Positions 40,679-51,114 of a stretch of 64,000 nucleotides of DNA are shown here, one piece after another. This DNA is from an uncultured Lachnospiraceae bacterium (GTDB lineage Bacteria > Bacillota > Clostridia > Lachnospirales > Lachnospiraceae). Both the position numbers and the translations under genes were made by a program. The notes under the pieces were generated by a model. That model saw nothing but the letters and a program-made list of their open reading frames with translations. It searched no databases and had not been told where the DNA came from. The DNA lies in assembly GCA_945919795.1 (NCBI GenBank), contig CAMEJJ010000008.1:1-64000 (forward strand), in the 5' to 3' direction. Position 1 is the first letter of the stretch; every line of letters starts with the position of its first letter.

Positions 40679-41509
40679 TTATTTGTTCTGGAAAGGTACA
40701 ACTTTTAATTTTTTCTCTTTGTCTTTTTCTAAGAAGTTGCCCATTCCGGCTTTCTGGTCTTCTGTCTCGAAGCAGTCACCGAATAATTTCTCTTCGATCA
40801 CGATTGCCTGATCCATATCAACCTGAAGACCTTCATTGATTGCTTTTTTGCAGTTGCGAACAGCAATCGGAGCCTGCATAGCGATACCTGCTGCCATTTT
40901 TTCTGCTGCTGCCATTAAAGCTTCTTTGGCAGTCTTAACAACATTGCCTGCTTCATCTACTTCTGCAGAAACAACCTGATTTACTAAACCGATTCTGTAA
41001 GCTTCTGCTGCCTTGATGTTGCGTGCTGTATAAATGAGCTGTTTTGCCATTCCGGGGCTTACCAGTCTTGCAAGTCTCTGTGTGCCACCGAAACCGGGTG
41101 TAATACCAAGACCTACTTCAGGCTGACCGAATACTGCATTGTCAGAACAAATTCTGATATCACAGCTCATGGAAATCTCACATCCGCCGCCTAATGCAAA
41201 ACCGTTAACGGCTGCAATAACGGGAAGCGGGAATGTTTCTAATTTGCGGAAAACGTCATTTCCTTTTTTGCCGAAAGCTTCGCCTTCTGCTTTTGTCAAT
41301 GTACTCATTTCTCCGATATCTGCACCGGCAACAAAAGATTTCTCTCCTGCACCTGTTAAAATAAGACATCTTGTTGTCTCTAAGTTAACTGCATCCAAAG
41401 TAGCATTTAACTCATCGAGCACCTGGGAATTTAACGCATTTAATGCTTTTTCTCTGTTGATGGTAATGATACCAACGGCACCTTTTTCTTCGTATAATAC
41501 GAAATCCAT
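40679..41509 (-). CDS. crt: 3-hydroxybutyryl-CoA dehydratase (crotonase)
   Basis: Enoyl-CoA hydratase family, FVAGADIGEM, NGFALGGGCEISMSCDIRI. Confidence 0.96.
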   Translation of the reverse strand: MDFVLYEEKGAVGIITINREKALNALNSQVLDELNATLDAVNLETTRCLILTGAGEKSFVAGADIGEMSTLTKAEGEAFGKKGNDVFRKLETFPLPVIAAVNGFALGGGCEISMSCDIRICSDNAVFGQPEVGLGITPGFGGTQRLARLVSPGMAKQLIYTARNIKAAEAYRIGLVNQVVSAEVDEAGNVVKTAKEALMAAAEKMAAGIAMQAPIAVRNCKKAINEGLQVDMDQAIVIEEKLFGDCFETEDQKAGMGNFLEKDKEKKLKVVPFQNK

Positions 41510-41619
41510 GTTTGTTTCTCCTTTCGAATTGAGTTATCTTTATACGCAACATAGATGAAACACGTTGTGCGCGTTCCATCTATGATTAGCAGTCTAAATC
41601 TATTGTAATTTAATCGATA

Positions 41620-42801
41620 CTAGTCTCTTTCAACGATTGTAGCACAGCCCATACCGCCGCCGATACATAATGTTGCAAGACCTTTCTTAGCATCTTTTGC
41701 TTCCATCTCATGAAGTAAAGTAACTAAGATACGGCAGCCTGAAGCTCCTACGGGATGACCTAATGCAATAGCACCACCGTTGGGATTTAACTGCTTGTCT
41801 ACATCAATACCAAGATCTCTTCCTACTGCGATAGACTGAGCTGCAAATGCTTCGTTTGCTTCGATGATATCGAAATCTTCAATCTTGTAGCCGGCTTTAG
41901 CCATAGCTTTCTGTGTAGCGGGAACCGGTCCGATACCCATTACTTCAGGTCTGCATCCTGCAAGAGCACCTGCAACGAATGTAGCCATAGGTTTTACACC
42001 AAGTTCTTTTGCTTTTTCTTCACTCATAACAACGATAGCTGCAGCACCGTCATTGATACCTGATGCATTACCTGCTGTAACAAAACCATTGGGGTTGATT
42101 GCACGAAGTTTTGCAAGACCTTCCATGCTTGTACCGGGTCTGGGTCCTTCATCTTTGTTGAAGATAACGGTTTCTTTTTTCTTTTTGATTTCTACAGGAA
42201 CGATTTCTTTATCAAATGCTCCTGCTTCCTGAGCTGCAACTGCTTTATTCTGGCTCTTTACAGCAAACTCATCTAATTCTTCACGGGTAATTCCCCATTC
42301 TTCACAGATGTTGTCAGCTGTTTTAATCATATGATAATCATTGAATGCATCCCATAATGCATCGTTAACCATGGTATCAACCAATACACCATTGTTCATT
42401 CTGTATCCGAAACGGCCGTTCATCATTGCATAAGGTGCTTTGGACATGTTTTCCATACCACCTGCTACAACGATATCAGCATCGCCTGCCTGAATCATCT
42501 GAGCAGCCATGTTAACACAGTTAAGACCGGAACCACATACAACGTTGATGGTAACTGCGGGAACTTCATTGGGTAATCCTGCTTTGATGGAAGCCTGACG
42601 TGCAACGTTCTGACCCTGACCAGCCTGGATTACACAACCCATGTATACATGATCTACATCTTCCGGTTTTACACCTGCTCTGTTTAAAGCTTCTTTGATT
42701 ACGATTGCACCCAAATCAGCTGCGGGTGTATTGCTTAATGATCCACCCATTGTACCGATAGCGGTACGGCATGCGCCTGCTAATACGACTTTTTTTGCCA
42801 T
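41620..42801 (-). CDS. thlA: acetyl-CoA C-acetyltransferase (thiolase)
   Basis: [42 protein letters not shown]; start MAKKVVL after ggagg. Confidence 0.96.
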   Translation of the reverse strand: MAKKVVLAGACRTAIGTMGGSLSNTPAADLGAIVIKEALNRAGVKPEDVDHVYMGCVIQAGQGQNVARQASIKAGLPNEVPAVTINVVCGSGLNCVNMAAQMIQAGDADIVVAGGMENMSKAPYAMMNGRFGYRMNNGVLVDTMVNDALWDAFNDYHMIKTADNICEEWGITREELDEFAVKSQNKAVAAQEAGAFDKEIVPVEIKKKKETVIFNKDEGPRPGTSMEGLAKLRAINPNGFVTAGNASGINDGAAAIVVMSEEKAKELGVKPMATFVAGALAGCRPEVMGIGPVPATQKAMAKAGYKIEDFDIIEANEAFAAQSIAVGRDLGIDVDKQLNPNGGAIALGHPVGASGCRILVTLLHEMEAKDAKKGLATLCIGGGMGCATIVERD

Positions 42802-42920
42802 TTTTTCTTCCTCCATATTAAGTAATCATTTAATAATTTACGATATGACAATGATTGTTATTTTTTTATCATTGCCCGCTGTTCATATTTTAACATAGGG
42901 ATATACTTTTTGCAATGTTT

Positions 42921-43982
42921 TTAAGGGGAAACAATCGGGGAATCTTCCATATCATACACGCGCTTCCATTCTCTGGTATCCCCTATTTTTTCAACTGCAG
43001 ACTGGTTCTGATACAGAAATTTTGTCAATTCGTAACAATCAATCCAGATTTCATTGTCCGAATCTTTCTGGCTTTCATCAAATATGATTTCCATTCCGAA
43101 ATGAAGATGTGTGACATCAATATTGTTTACATTTTCGGTCGCACTGTAGCCGGTATGCCCCATGTATCCAATCACATCTCCCGCTGTCACATAGCTACCT
43201 TCTTCAAGACCTTCCGCGTAAGGGTAATTTTGTCTCAGATGTGCGTAATAGTAATATCTCTTTTTGTCCAGACTCCGAATACCGATACGCCAGCCACCAT
43301 ACTGATTCCATCCGAGCGCTTCCACATAACCGGATTCTACAGCGATAATCGGTGTACCGATCTGTCCCATCATGTCATGCCCTAAGTGTCTCCTTTTATA
43401 TCCGTAGCTTCGTCCCGTCCCGAAATCATCATAGTCATTATAATAAACCCCCTTGGCAATCGGAGAAAAGGCTTTTAATCCATAGCAATCCTGCCAGGTA
43501 ACATTTCCCTCATCATCAGAAACCTCTATGCGATAATTTCCCACCATACCATCAAGTACCGCCGAAAGAATTTCATGATAATAGGAATAGTATTTCATCT
43601 CCTCAAGTGCTTCCATATCTTTTTCGCCACTGCGTACTGCCTCGGCATATTCATTCATCGCCCGGATTACTTTTTTATCAAATTTCCCTCCGCCTTTTAC
43701 CGCTCCATAGGCAAGCAGGGTAATCCAATCAATGTGAATCGGGTCAGAAACAGTTTCCACATCCCAGTCATATGCAGTCTGCATCGCTTCTTTTGTAGGG
43801 GTAAATTCCATCCAGCGGATGAATTCTCTTTTGTCATTATCCCCTCTTTTTTCATTCATTTCCCATTTCATTGTCTCCCAGAAAGCATAATTGCCCTGCA
43901 TGATTCCAACAAAAAGCTGACAGTTCTCCCATGCTAATACAAATATCAGCCCGAGAATCAGAATACCGGCAGCACATTGCAT
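42921..43982 (-). CDS. M23 family metallopeptidase
   Basis: RRHLGHDMMGQIGTPIIAVESGYVEALGW, THLHFGME. Confidence 0.85.
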   Translation of the reverse strand: MQCAAGILILGLIFVLAWENCQLFVGIMQGNYAFWETMKWEMNEKRGDNDKREFIRWMEFTPTKEAMQTAYDWDVETVSDPIHIDWITLLAYGAVKGGGKFDKKVIRAMNEYAEAVRSGEKDMEALEEMKYYSYYHEILSAVLDGMVGNYRIEVSDDEGNVTWQDCYGLKAFSPIAKGVYYNDYDDFGTGRSYGYKRRHLGHDMMGQIGTPIIAVESGYVEALGWNQYGGWRIGIRSLDKKRYYYYAHLRQNYPYAEGLEEGSYVTAGDVIGYMGHTGYSATENVNNIDVTHLHFGMEIIFDESQKDSDNEIWIDCYELTKFLYQNQSAVEKIGDTREWKRVYDMEDSPIVSP

Positions 43983-44069
43983 TTTCTTTTTAATAGAAAT
44001 CCCCCCGTCTTACTTTCTTTACACGCTCTGTTCCTATCAATTTATGAAAATACAAATGTAAAAATGACA

Positions 44070-44108
44070 AAAGGCAGATGAATTACTCCACCTGCCTTTA
44101 TTCTTCCG
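44070..44108 (-). terminator. terminator-like hairpin downstream of hpf
   Basis: aaaggcag atgaattactccac ctgccttt. Confidence 0.7.
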
Positions 44109-44208
44109 TTTATCCGGAAGCATATATTCTGTTTTATATTCTATCTCAGCGATACTTCCTCATCAATACTTCCTCATCGCTGTAGAACACTATTTGCGGC
44201 TTGTCCGA

Positions 44209-44745
44209 TTAATCTTCAGGCTCAATCAAACCGTAAGTATTGCCTTTTCTCTTGTAAACAACATTGACCTGATCTGTTTCCGCATTGCAGAAAACGTAGA
44301 AATTATGTCCAAGAAGCTCCATCTGGATGCATGCATCTTCAGGATACATGGGCTTGATATCAAATTTTTTGGAACGGATGATTTTAATCTCTTCATCGTC
44401 CATATAATCTTTTTCGATGTAATCCTGCTTAAAGAATCTGGCAGCCTGCTGCTGCTCTGTTAATTTTCTTTTGTATTTCTTTAACTGTCTCTCGATAATT
44501 TCCTCAACCAAATCGATTGATACATACATATCGTTGCTTACCTGCTCAGATCTGATAATACTGCCCTTGACGGGAATGGTAACTTCGATTTTCTGTCTGT
44601 CCTTTTCTACACTTAAAGTAACATGTACTTCTGTCTCCGGTGTAAAATATTTTTCAAGTTTTCCGATTTTATCCTCCACTGCGGCTCTTAATCCGTCTGT
44701 TACTTCAATGTTTTTGCCTAAGATAATGTATTTCATGATACCCAT
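44209..44745 (-). CDS. hpf: ribosome hibernation-promoting factor (long form)
   Basis: MKYIILGKNIEVTDGLRAAVEDKIGKLEKYF; C-terminal FDIKPMYPEDACIQMELLGHNFYVFCNAETDQVNVVYKRKGNTYGLIEP. Confidence 0.95.
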   Translation of the reverse strand: MGIMKYIILGKNIEVTDGLRAAVEDKIGKLEKYFTPETEVHVTLSVEKDRQKIEVTIPVKGSIIRSEQVSNDMYVSIDLVEEIIERQLKKYKRKLTEQQQAARFFKQDYIEKDYMDDEEIKIIRSKKFDIKPMYPEDACIQMELLGHNFYVFCNAETDQVNVVYKRKGNTYGLIEPED

Positions 44746-45261
44746 CCCTTTCTGTTTAAAGTGTATGGTAATTATACCATGTTTTTGGTAAATTATGCAA
44801 CAATTTTACATATTGTTCGCAATTATTTCACATTGAAAAAGTCAACCCCAAAAACGTACTTTTTGCAAAATAAGATTAATTTCATCATTTCTATACAAAA
44901 CGTCCGTTCGACACGGTTTCCATAAAATTGAGTTATTTTTCATTATTTTTTTGTGGATAATGTGGATAACTTCGTGTATAAATCAATTCCCCCCATAAAT
45001 CAAGGATTCTATATGTGGATAACTTTCTGTCAAAATTCAAGTCAAATCGTCTGACAATTCCATTTTCTTTTCCGATTTTATGCAAAATGCACAAAACCAA
45101 CAAATTTCGACGACCATCTGTGAAATATTTTGCATTTATACAAACCCCTTTCCTTTTTCCCATTCCCATATCAGGTTTCTCTCCAGGGATCGATGTTCCG
45201 TTATCTATAAGCAGAAAGCGGGATATATGGAACACAAATCCGAAAAGAAAAAAACATAAAA

Positions 45262-45298
45262 AAGACCCCCGCGTTTGCGAAGGTCTTTAATTTTGCTT
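45262..45298 (-). terminator. rho-independent terminator downstream of the C40 peptidase
   Basis: minus strand aaagacc ttcgcaaacgcggg ggtctttttta. Confidence 0.75.
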
Positions 45299-45308
45299 GT
45301 ATTGGTTA

Positions 45309-46562
45309 TTAGAAAATACGTCTTACAGATAATACCTGTCTGTATCCGGCATTGGATACTTTGATACCGGTTGCTGCTGTAGAAGCATGGACAATCTGTC
45401 CACCACCGATATAGATACCAACGTGACCGGAGTAGCATACGATATCACCGGGCTGTGCATTGCCAAGGCCGCCAACATCATAACCGCAACCTCTCTGTGC
45501 ACCGGATGAATGAGGAAGTCCTACGCCGAAATGAGCATATACACTCATAACAAAACCGGAACAGTCAGTACCGTTTGTCAAGCTTGAACCACCATATACA
45601 TAAGGATTACCTACAAACTGTAAAGCATAGCTTGCAACAGCAGAACCGGTACTGGAACCACCACTAACAGATGCGGATGATCCGGAAGATTTACCGCCTG
45701 CACTCTTAGCAGCTGCGGCATTTGCTTTCTTTCTTGCGGCTTCCTCAGCAGCCAGACGAGCTTCTTCTTCTGCTTTGGATTCAGCTTTTACAAATTCAGT
45801 AGAAAGTGTAACAAACTCTGAAGAAACATAGCCTTCACCTTCTTCGATGGATACCTTAATCCATCCTTCATCAACACCTTCTTCTACGACTGTTAACTCA
45901 TCTTCAATCGGAACCATACCAATGACTGACGATTCAGTAGATGGCATCTCTCTTACATATAAAGTAGTTGTTGTAACAGTTGCAATTCGTTTACCCACTT
46001 CTTTGGCAAGGGCAATCGCATCTGTACCGGTAACAACATATTCTGCTTTTACATATCCGCGGCAGTTACCGGATGCAATCTCATACCATCCATCTTTCTC
46101 TGAAAGATATGTACCAACGGATTTATCATATAATTTTCCAACAATCTCTGCTTCTTCACTTGCATCGCTTCTGACATTGACATAGTCATTAACTTTTGCA
46201 ATAACAAGATTTGCATATTCCATATCGATATCATTCATGGAAACGCTCGGCTCTTCCGCCGGCTCTTCCGCCGGCTCTTCCACCAAAACAGTATCTTCAA
46301 TTACCGTATTTGCTTCGCTTTCGACTTCCGGAACAACATCTGAATGAATAGATGTAAATTTATCTGCGCTCACACCACCAACTGACATAACAACCGGTGT
46401 CGTAGCTGCAACAGTTGCTTCCTGATCTTTTACACTGGTTGCTTCCAAAGCAGGTGAAGCACCGGCTGAAGGAAAAGCGCTTGCGTGTACCGGAACGGTA
46501 GCCGTCATAACCACTGCTGCTGCGCATATTACAGAAAGAACTTTGCTATATTTTCTTAACAT
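45309..46562 (-). CDS. secreted SH3 domain / NlpC-P60 (C40) peptidase
   Basis: Signal peptide; two SH3b-like domains; NGTDCSGFVMSVYAHFG, GDIVCYSGHVGIYIGGGQIVHAS. Confidence 0.93.
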   Translation of the reverse strand: MLRKYSKVLSVICAAAVVMTATVPVHASAFPSAGASPALEATSVKDQEATVAATTPVVMSVGGVSADKFTSIHSDVVPEVESEANTVIEDTVLVEEPAEEPAEEPSVSMNDIDMEYANLVIAKVNDYVNVRSDASEEAEIVGKLYDKSVGTYLSEKDGWYEIASGNCRGYVKAEYVVTGTDAIALAKEVGKRIATVTTTTLYVREMPSTESSVIGMVPIEDELTVVEEGVDEGWIKVSIEEGEGYVSSEFVTLSTEFVKAESKAEEEARLAAEEAARKKANAAAAKSAGGKSSGSSASVSGGSSTGSAVASYALQFVGNPYVYGGSSLTNGTDCSGFVMSVYAHFGVGLPHSSGAQRGCGYDVGGLGNAQPGDIVCYSGHVGIYIGGGQIVHASTAATGIKVSNAGYRQVLSVRRIF

Positions 46563-46765
46563 ATTGCCTCCGAAATTATTTTAAATTTTGTTACGATTTG
46601 TTACAAAATTGTTACATTCCTTACATAGAATATCAAAACCGACTCTTTTTGTCAACTCTTCGGGGCAATTTAAATGGTTTTTTCGTAAAAAAACGAAAGA
46701 GTATCGATTTATCAAATCTATAATGCTATACTATATATGAGTATTTTCAAAGGAGGACACACAAT

Positions 46766-47485
46766 ATGAAGCGCTGTGCATTCATTACCGGAGCAAGCCG
46801 CGGTATTGGAAAAGCGATTGCCATAGCTCTTGCCAAGGATGGATATGACCTTTATCTTGTCTGTAAAAACAGTGAAGACCAATTATTACAATTAAAAAAG
46901 GAATTGGAAAATCAATTTTGTGTTTCCGTAACCTGTCTTATTGGCGATGTTTCTTCCTTTTCTTTTATAGAAAGCTGTTTTTCAAAGATTGATCATCTGG
47001 ATGTCCTTATAAACAATGCCGGAATATCTTACATTGGTCTTCTTTCCGAAATGTCACCGGATGAATGGGACCGCGTCATTTCCACGAATCTTTCTTCTGC
47101 TTTTTACACATCCAAATGCGCAATCCCAGTGATGTTGCAAAAGCACTGCGGTAAAATCATTAATATATCTTCTGTCTGGGGAAATGTCGGTGCATCAACC
47201 GAAGTTGCCTACTCCGCCTCAAAGGGCGGTCTAAATGCTTTTACAAAAGCACTTGCAAAAGAATTAGCCCCCAGCAACATTCAGGTTAATGCAATTGCAT
47301 GTGGAGTCATAGACACAGAAATGAATTCGTGCTTTAATAAGGAAGAGATGGATTCTTTAATAGAAGAAATTCCTTCCGACCGCTTAGGCCGTTCGGAAGA
47401 GGTTGCCCAAATGGTTTTAAGGCTTTTAGACAGTCCCGCCTATTTAACCGGACAGATTATTACGCTCGACGGTGGTTGGCAGTAA
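46766..47485 (+). CDS. SDR family oxidoreductase (FabG-like)
   Basis: CAFITGASRGIGKAIA, YSASKGGLNAFTKALAKELAPSNIQVNAIACG. Confidence 0.88.
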   Translation: MKRCAFITGASRGIGKAIAIALAKDGYDLYLVCKNSEDQLLQLKKELENQFCVSVTCLIGDVSSFSFIESCFSKIDHLDVLINNAGISYIGLLSEMSPDEWDRVISTNLSSAFYTSKCAIPVMLQKHCGKIINISSVWGNVGASTEVAYSASKGGLNAFTKALAKELAPSNIQVNAIACGVIDTEMNSCFNKEEMDSLIEEIPSDRLGRSEEVAQMVLRLLDSPAYLTGQIITLDGGWQ

Positions 47486-47661
47486 TGTAACCGGAATTAT
47501 TAATATGATAAGTAGCCCGATTAGGGCAGATTTCGAATGTTTTGGAATTGCGAAAGTACAAAGTGTGTAGCAATCCGTTGGTATCATGGTGTCATAATAC
47601 CTGTTATAAATATAAATAAGAAAAAATAAAAATCAGAAATATGAGAAAGCGAGGATACTCC

Positions 47662-48672
47662 ATGGATTTCATTGACTATATCCAAAAATATAAGGGGCAG
47701 CATATTTTTATTCAGACCCATAATTTCCCTGATCCGGATGCCTTAGGCAGTGCCTATGGACTTGCCGGTCTGTTAGCACATTATGACATCGAAACAACCT
47801 TGTGCTATGACGGAAGAATCGATAAATTAAGCACGCGTAAGATCATGGAAGAATTTAATATGGAAATCTTCTCAAAAGATCAATTAAAGGATATGAATGA
47901 AAAAAGCCCCATTATTTTAGTGGACAGCCAGAAAAATTCAGGTAATGTAACAGATCTGATCGGAGACGAAGTTGCCTGTATCGATCATCATCCGACCATC
48001 GTTGACATTGACTATGAATATAAAGAAGTCCAAATTGTCGGTGCTTGCTGTACATTGATTGCCCAATATTTCAAAAAATATCAGATTGAACTGGATATCA
48101 AAACCGCAACCGCATTGCTTTATGGATTGAAAATGGATACGAACAATTTTACCCGCGGTGTCACCGATGCCGATATTGAAATGTACGCCTATCTGAATCA
48201 ATATTCCGATATGGTTTTACTCAACCGCGTATCCTGCAACACTTTAGAATTCTCTGATTTATCCGCCTACGGAGCGGTATTCGAAACCATTCAGGTGTTT
48301 GACCGGATTGGGATTGCCCATATTCCTTTTCCCTGCCCGGATGCACTGATTGCCATGACATCTGATTTTATTTTGGCTTTGGAAAATGTTGATTTTGTCA
48401 TCATATATGCAAAAAGAGACAACGACTGGAAATTCTCGGTGCGAAGTGAAACGCCCGCCATGGATGCAGGAGAAATCATTCACGAAGCACTTTTAGGAAT
48501 TGGAAACGGTGGCGGACATGCCGCTATGGCCGGTGGAATGATTGCCAAAGAAAATCTTTATCTTCTTGGTCCCAAACCGGATAATAAGATTTGCGAATTG
48601 TTTTTAAGTACTATAAAAAGACTGAGCGAAGAAAACGATGAAGCTGATGAATCCGAAGAAGCTGAAGATTAA
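47662..48672 (+). CDS. DHH/DHHA1 family phosphoesterase (NrnA-like)
   Basis: IFIQTHNFPDPDALGSAYGL, CIDHHPT, GIGNGGGHAAMAGG. Confidence 0.85.
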   Translation: MDFIDYIQKYKGQHIFIQTHNFPDPDALGSAYGLAGLLAHYDIETTLCYDGRIDKLSTRKIMEEFNMEIFSKDQLKDMNEKSPIILVDSQKNSGNVTDLIGDEVACIDHHPTIVDIDYEYKEVQIVGACCTLIAQYFKKYQIELDIKTATALLYGLKMDTNNFTRGVTDADIEMYAYLNQYSDMVLLNRVSCNTLEFSDLSAYGAVFETIQVFDRIGIAHIPFPCPDALIAMTSDFILALENVDFVIIYAKRDNDWKFSVRSETPAMDAGEIIHEALLGIGNGGGHAAMAGGMIAKENLYLLGPKPDNKICELFLSTIKRLSEENDEADESEEAED

Positions 48673-48674
48673 GA

Positions 48675-48912
48675 TACAAGTCGGCCGCCCAGAACATAAT
48701 ATATCTTTACCCGCCGGCTTTTACGAGGTTTTGTGTCTTTCTTAGCGGCATGGCGAACAAAGTTAATGCCCGGTTTCAACTGTTCGAAGACGAAGTCTGA
48801 GTTTTGAAACCGGGCATTGAATTGTATATTTTGTGAGCGTGCCGCTTAGAAAGACTAAAAACCGAAGTACGAGGCGGTAAAGATATATTATGTTCTGGGC
48901 GGCCGACTTGTA
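48675..48912. repeat. 238 bp long palindrome with 37 bp perfect terminal arms
   Basis: tacaagtcggccgcccagaacataatatatctttacc (left) exactly inverted as ggtaaagatatattatgttctgggcggccgacttgta (right). Confidence 0.97.
48723..48821. repeat. structured intergenic repeat, copy B, nested in the 238 bp palindrome
   Basis: High identity to 14862-14962. Confidence 0.85.
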
Positions 48913-48937
48913 TAAAAATTTGAGATTTAAATCAGTT

Positions 48938-51046
48938 TCATTCTATATAATAATCCAGATCCACATTTCCCGATATTCCGCTCACACTTCCGGTATTGGA
49001 GTACTGCCACATCTGATATGTACCGCGATAAGCAGGAGCGTCTTTACTTTGATAGTCAGCAACCCATATTTTAATATTTGACAGGCGGGATGTATCGATG
49101 GTATTTTGGGAATCTGCTTCTACATCATAATAAACCATGGCTTCATATCCGGCAGATTGAATTTCATTACAAAATGCAATCGCCAAATCCGTGCGCTGCG
49201 CGGTATTCAAAAAATTGGATCGCTTCTCTCTCTGATTGCTATATTCTAAATCAAATGCAACCGGGAGAGCTAAATCCGCATTCTGCAGTTTATCAATCAC
49301 AAAACGTGCCTCTTCTTTCGCTTCATTCACATCTACGGCTTCCGAATGGAAATACACCCCCACTCTTAAACCTGCATTCTTTGCATTCTGCAGATTTTGC
49401 AAAAAGTAGTCATCCGTATTCAGACTCCCTGCACTTCCATAACCCCGAAAGCCCAATCGGATCATGGCTCCCCGGACACCCGATGCAGCTACTTTTTTCC
49501 AATCGATATTTCCCTGATAAGCCGATACATCAATCATTGGTATCGTTGAAATCTGTCCGGTTTTAGTATCTGCTTCTTCATCTGTTTTAGCAGCTATTTT
49601 ATTTGATGCATCTGTTTTATTTGATATATCTGTTTTATTCGATATATCCATTTTAACAGTTGTACTCTCTAATTCTTTGGAAACGTCCTGCCATTTCAGT
49701 TTGGTAGCAACAATCCGTATTACTGCGTCGTCGATACGCTCTTTTAGAATGGTTCCATCCTCTGCTGCCGCAATAACCCCTGCGGCTGCCTCATAAAAAT
49801 CAGCCGGCATCAACAATAAATCGGCTCCCGCCAAAACAGCGGATACAGCTGCCTCAGAAGAAGAATAGTTTTGTACAATCGCCCCCATGTTAAGGGCATC
49901 GGTAATAATCAGTCCGTCATAACCCAAATCATTTCGAAGAATTTGGGATATCATTTTTTCGGATAACGAAGCCGGTGTCTCATCCCCAGTTACATTAGGA
50001 AGTGAAATATGTCCGACCATAACCGCATCGATGCCAAAATCCTGTGCCTTTTGAAAAGGTATCCATTCCGCCTGCATGAATTGCTCATACGTCTTATCCG
50101 AATAAGCAAACCCGTCATGGGTATCCTGTTTCACAGCACCGTGGCCGGGAAAATGTTTGAACGTACTAAGAATACCTTGCTCATGTAATCCATCTGAAAC
50201 TGCGCCTGCAAAGCTTGCCACCAGCTGCGGATTATCTCCAAACGATCTGGCACCAATGGCATCATCGCCTCCATTGGTCAGTACATCCGCATCAGGAGCA
50301 AAATCAAAATTAAATCCCAAATCTTTCAAATAGGATCCAATATAGGCCCCGGCTTCATATGCTTGTTGTGAATCCGTGATATCCTGCATATCTCCAACAT
50401 TTTTTACACCAAAGGAAGAATTACCGGCAATGCGTGTTACCTTTCCACCTTCCTCATCCACACATAAAAACAACGGCACTTCCTGCGTTTTAAGGGCGTA
50501 TTCCTGTGTCTTTGAAAGCATTGTCCGGGTTTGATCCCCATCAACCAGATTTTTTGCAAAATAAACCAGTCCTCCTACCGGATACTGTTCCAATGCTTTT
50601 TCTGTGGTCTGCCCTGCTGTCGTTACGGTATCAACCTCCGTCAACGCCTCCGGTGTAATGATAAATAACTGATACACCTTTTCTTCCAACGTCATCCGGC
50701 TAACCATCTCTTCTGCCTGCAAAATATATGTTTCCATCGCATCTTTGGTCTCTGTATCCTCAGATTCGGTTTTCAAATCAGTCTCAGACAGTGCAGTCTC
50801 TGTATCGATTGCTTTGTTTTCTTCTACAAAATCGTTTTCGTCGGTCGTTTCTTCCGTACTATTTTCTCTGAAAGGCTCTTCCATAGCCATTTCTCCGACC
50901 GCTTCTTCTTTGTCGGCATTCTTATTCCGGCTCACGGCTTTTATCCCCAGCACGCACAAGAAAACAACTGCCAAAACCAGAAGTAAGGCAGCTGATATAT
51001 AGAGAAATCTTTCCAATTGATGTTTCCGTCGTTTATTCATGAACAT
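48938..51046 (-). CDS. bifunctional GH3 beta-N-acetylglucosaminidase / GH25 lysozyme fusion
   Basis: GH3: FKHFPGHGAVKQDTHDG, DGLIITDALNMGAI; GH25: IDVSAYQGNIDWKKVAASGVRGAMIRLGFRGYG, FDLEYS. Confidence 0.92.
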   Translation of the reverse strand: MFMNKRRKHQLERFLYISAALLLVLAVVFLCVLGIKAVSRNKNADKEEAVGEMAMEEPFRENSTEETTDENDFVEENKAIDTETALSETDLKTESEDTETKDAMETYILQAEEMVSRMTLEEKVYQLFIITPEALTEVDTVTTAGQTTEKALEQYPVGGLVYFAKNLVDGDQTRTMLSKTQEYALKTQEVPLFLCVDEEGGKVTRIAGNSSFGVKNVGDMQDITDSQQAYEAGAYIGSYLKDLGFNFDFAPDADVLTNGGDDAIGARSFGDNPQLVASFAGAVSDGLHEQGILSTFKHFPGHGAVKQDTHDGFAYSDKTYEQFMQAEWIPFQKAQDFGIDAVMVGHISLPNVTGDETPASLSEKMISQILRNDLGYDGLIITDALNMGAIVQNYSSSEAAVSAVLAGADLLLMPADFYEAAAGVIAAAEDGTILKERIDDAVIRIVATKLKWQDVSKELESTTVKMDISNKTDISNKTDASNKIAAKTDEEADTKTGQISTIPMIDVSAYQGNIDWKKVAASGVRGAMIRLGFRGYGSAGSLNTDDYFLQNLQNAKNAGLRVGVYFHSEAVDVNEAKEEARFVIDKLQNADLALPVAFDLEYSNQREKRSNFLNTAQRTDLAIAFCNEIQSAGYEAMVYYDVEADSQNTIDTSRLSNIKIWVADYQSKDAPAYRGTYQMWQYSNTGSVSGISGNVDLDYYIE

Positions 51047-51114
51047 TCATCTCCTGCCATTGCTTTTGTTTTAGCATGTGCATTTTCTCTCTTTTTCTAT
51101 TCACAAAATGATTT

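Noticed and set aside
44933-45235. 100-aa minus ORF between hpf and the C40 peptidase
   Set aside because: Overlaps a terminator and lacks RBS or recognisable motifs.
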